Shown: positions 60,850-64,000 of the stretch, in pieces
Position numbering within the stretch: position 1 is the first letter of the stretch
How the letters are laid out: every line of letters starts with the position of its first letter
Source of the DNA: Gerris lacustris
Lineage: Eukaryota; Arthropoda; Insecta; Hemiptera; Gerridae
DNA length: 64,000 nt
NCBI GenBank assembly: GCA_951217055.1
Contig: OX578281.1
Span: forward strand, 31,177,036-31,241,035
Reading direction: 5' to 3'
The notes under the pieces: generated by a model
What the model saw: the letters and a program-made list of their open reading frames with translations, nothing else
Told to the model about the DNA's origin: nothing
Databases searched by the model: none
Made by a program: the position numbers and the translations under genes

Positions 60850-60990
60850 GTCATTACTCTCATTCCTGCTTTGGAAGTTGCACAACCGGGTTCGATTCCC
60901 GACATCGGGAAAAGGCTGAATTGGTGTCCGTCCGGTTAATGTCGGGATGTCAATTATAAGGTTTGTACAGTAGATATATAGACACGTCAA
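60850..60990 (+). mobile_element. tRNA-like SINE fragment
   Basis: B box GGGTTCGATTCCCG flanked by AACC/GACATCGGG, followed by AATTGGTGTCCGTCCGGTTA and GTCGGGATGTC. The A box is not convincing. Confidence 0.5.
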
Positions 60991-61318
60991 CCCTGTGTGT
61001 GTTATTAAAGGTAAAAGTCTGGGGCACTATCAACAACTGATTATAGCTTCAACAAATTATTTAAACGGACACAACCTCACTTAACTGGTCGTCGTTGTGT
61101 ACATTGTTTTCGAGAATTTTACTACCAAAATGTTTAGGAAATGTATTGATAATTTGCCTAATAAATAAAAAAATTAAAAAATGTGAATGAATAACTGATC
61201 ATTGTATTGTCATTTAAAATACATAATCTGTGTGTTTCAGCTTTATAGGTAATCGAGCAGTGGGTTAAATATAAATTACATATTTTTCTTTGAAAAGCAT
61301 AGTAAGCTAATAAAAAAG

Positions 61319-61873
61319 AAATCGGTCCGAGACAACTAATTACGAGTTCATAATTACTTAGCCTAGTGTTTTCCGTATATTAGTTTTCGTAGGTTCATTT
61401 AATTATTATTGCAAATAATATCAAAATTTATCATAAATTAACTTTTCCTCGGCGGGTTGTCGAACCCGGCCTCTCTCAGTCCTCATTTAAAGCTATTTTC
61501 TTAGGAACTAAATTTTTCCCGGGAAAACGGCTTATATCGTTAAATTCGTATTTAAATGGACTACATTTTAGAATTTTTTTAATCATAATCGTTGAAACCG
61601 TTTCCGAGAAATATTTTTTTTCACTTCAACTTTTTTTGTGTGCCCCCAAATTTGGTGCTAAAATTCATTTCTCGGTTTCGCCTCGGGGTATGATTTTCTT
61701 AATTATGTATGCCCAAATTTGTCAAAATTGGCCCCATTGTTTAGGCTCTAGGCGTCTGCACAGACAGACATTTTTTAAAAACCACTTTTTTAGACTACCT
61801 CAAAACGTGTAAATCTCGAAATCGAATTTTCGCGCCATCACAATACTTTCTCTTTATTTAAGAAAGTAAAAAG
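61319..61873 (-). repeat. Repeat A, well preserved minus-strand copy
   Basis: In reverse complement it has the full order from GAAAGTATTGTGATGGCGCG through the GTCTGTCTGTGCAGACGCC block and GGGAAAAATTTAG to the tRNA-like GGCCGGGTTCGACAACCCGCC and the end TTGTCTCGGACCGATTTC. It supports the borders given for the 5.3 kb copy. Confidence 0.8.
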
Positions 61874-63275
61874 CGTGTAGTATATTAAGCCATCCAAATA
61901 TACACCAATTTTCACTGTCCCCACAGGAATATCTTCAAGAGAGTAAAAGATAGCATACAAATAATAACTACAAATTATAATTAACAATAACACCCAGTAA
62001 AAAGGATTTTTGTATTTCTAAAAATAATATATTTAAACTAATTCTTTAAGGCATTGTTTCTAGATAACATTATTTACTACACTTATTTTTATATATATAG
62101 ATTACATATCTCAATGTTGACATTGTACGTCAAAGATAGAAGAAGTGAAAGAAACTAAATTTAAAGTTTATGAAAATAAACGAGACGATTTACTAACATC
62201 TTTTAATATATATTAAGTATTTATTTTTTAAGAATAAAGTTTTATTTCTTATATATGAAGTTTTATTATCCAGCTATTTTACTTTGAGATGGTTCTGTGG
62301 CACTAACTTTCTGACTCGGCGCTGAGTAATCATTCTTTCTCTTTAACTTAGGAGAATCTTAAATCTCGTAATATTTGACGTGAGCTCTAAGTAAAATCTC
62401 CCATAAATATACTTTGTTCTTATTCTCTTTTATAACTTTTTTTTTTATTATTATTAAACCGCGTTTTTTTAAAAAAAAGTTTGACGTCTTTGTTCTCGTA
62501 ACTCGTGATTATTCGCTGCAGGTTCTTGAGCTTTGTATCCAAGTGGAAAATCCGTTCAAGAAGATAAGTGCATCGAGTGTTTTATCTTTTCGCTCTGACT
62601 CTTAAGTTTTTAAGTAAACTTCATCTGTCAAGTATCTCAAGAAACAAAGTTTTACTTGCTTGCTCTGAAGAAAATATCTTCTCCCGGTGTATTTAACTTG
62701 TCCGATTTAAAACTTTTGCGGAGAATCTTAGCTTCTTTTTCTTCGATTGTTCTTTCTCTGATTTGGGTCTTTCTTTTCCTCCCTTTACCTTTGACCGTTT
62801 TCCCCCTTCTTCTTCTACCTTTATATTTTTTATTTCTACAATTTAAATCCTGTATTTAGATTTGTTGCCTTGTGAATGCCATTTTTATTTTGTTGTACAA
62901 GAAGTTGTTTAACTTTGACGCGACAGTAAAAAAAAAAAAAAAAAACTAAAGATGTCCCATCAAAGGGTTGCCTTTAACTTGATTTAACTTATTAAAAATT
63001 CTAATGTAAGAGTATAAGATACAATGGATGAAAATATCGTTATGCTTTGGCATATGATAGGGAACGACGGAAATAAGATTGTAGGCTTGTGTTATAGTTT
63101 TCTTTCTATGAAAGTCTTCGGGTGTAATAATATATATTTTTAGATCAATTTAAAATTAATTATACAGGTGAATTATTTAATATCGCGTAAAAATTCAAAG
63201 GTAATTTCGATAAAAATATGAAAAAAAAAAAAAAAAAAAAAAATATTGGTACTTTTTACTTTAGCCCCATCTATA
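61874..63275. other. Nothing recognised
   Basis: The T-rich frames at 62414-62605 and 62656-62859 have no domain. The poly-A run near 62929-62945 may mark an old retroelement tail. Confidence 0.45.
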
Positions 63276-63440
63276 TTCCTTTGTGTTAATAGTTATTTAG
63301 ACAAAGGAACATTATACAGAGTAGCATATATTCCTTAGTCTAAATTACTATTAAGACGAAGGGATATTTATTCCATATCACACTTGTGTATATATTGTGA
63401 TCATATCCCTTAGTCTAATTAACGTTTAAGATAAAGGAAT
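63276..63440. repeat. Three successive related stem-loops
   Basis: Hairpins at 63276-63309, 63331-63364 and 63406-63440 each pair a TTCCTTWGT-type left arm with an RACRAAGGRA-type right arm around a TTAATAGTTA-like loop. The second and third share CCTTAGTCTAA. The spacing is about 55 and 75 bp. Confidence 0.7.
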
Positions 63441-64000
63441 ATTAAATGTAAAACATCCCCAGGAGTCTCAATATCTTGGGTAGACAAACATACAAACTTT
63501 TGTGACTTTTGTAGGGCAGACTATTGTTTAGAACCAAGGGGGTGCTAAAGTAAAAAAGCGCCAACACATGAATACAGGGCTGTAATTATTATTATTATTT
63601 ACTTTTAACAGTTATAACCTAATGAATTACTGGTAGGTTTATTTTTAGTAATTGGAGTAATATTTTTTTGTCATTACATTTTACTTATTTATTCCAGGAG
63701 TGTTACTTCTATACATTACTTATTTATTGTTTTTGAATAAATTTAAGTCATCTTTGCGAATTGTAATCTGATTTGCATTCTTTTTTCCATTGGACTTGAC
63801 TTATATAGTTGGTCAAAAAGATATAAAACAAATAGATGTTTCGCTGATATTATTTCACAATTAAAGAAGAACGGTCACTCTTCTCTTTTAGGTCAAATTT
63901 TCCTGAGAGAGCATCTTGGAGAGTGTAATTTGGAAGCATAATACCCCAAAAGGGCAGGGGAAAGTAAACAAAACGTTAAATTACCCCTCCATGGTGCGCC
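63441..64000. other. Nothing recognised
   Basis: AT-rich DNA at the window end. Confidence 0.45.

Overview
This window reads as non-coding DNA of a large, AT-rich, repeat-filled animal genome, most likely an arthropod and probably an insect. The grounds are spliceosomal exons with GT-AG borders in a sea of non-coding sequence, mariner, hAT, Ty3/gypsy and Penelope-like remnants, tRNA-derived SINEs, and long (AT)n tracts. There are no bacterial-type operons. No whole gene lies in the window. The species cannot be named from the sequence.

Host gene: two convincing plus-strand coding exons are visible, at 10276-10476 and 39070-39203. The first ends in phase 0 and the second starts in phase 0, so they can be spliced directly across a 28.6 kb intron. 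The second leaves in phase 2, so at least one more exon lies downstream, probably beyond the window. I do not recognise the protein. Its visible part is a charged helical segment followed by a low-complexity acidic and Gly/Tyr-rich segment.

Layout. 0-5.3 kb: a possible MITE, then a decayed Penelope-like element with a GIY-YIG endonuclease remnant on the minus strand. 5.3-6.6 kb: a copy of dispersed repeat A, then a mariner-type element reduced to its terminal repeats and a transposase C-terminus. 10.3 kb: host exon. 13.7-14.4 kb: SINE copies, two of them head to head. 14.9-19.35 kb: a 4.19 kb near-perfect palindrome centred on an (AT)n tract, each arm carrying its own fold-back element. 23-28.3 kb: repeat A and repeat B pieces and a 146-codon orphan ORF. 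28.4-29.1 kb: hAT transposase remnant. 31.3-32.4 kb: an element with terminal inverted repeats. 38.45-39.2 kb: a 62-bp tandem array that repeats the intron 3' splice site in front of the second exon, interrupted by a hairpin insertion. 39.35-39.7 kb: a 30-bp minisatellite. 44.7-45.1 kb: an 87-bp duplication with a hammerhead-like motif next to it. 46-47.4 kb: a broken Ty3/gypsy pol fragment. 49-64 kb: more copies of repeats A and C, hairpins, an 18-bp tandem array, a fold-back MITE and SINE pieces.

The strongest signals for a second look are the exact palindrome with a template-switch-like return junction, the tandemly duplicated splice acceptor, and several sites resembling hammerhead ribozyme cores, at least one of them inside the Penelope-like element. 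No new defence-type or metabolic gene system is visible.
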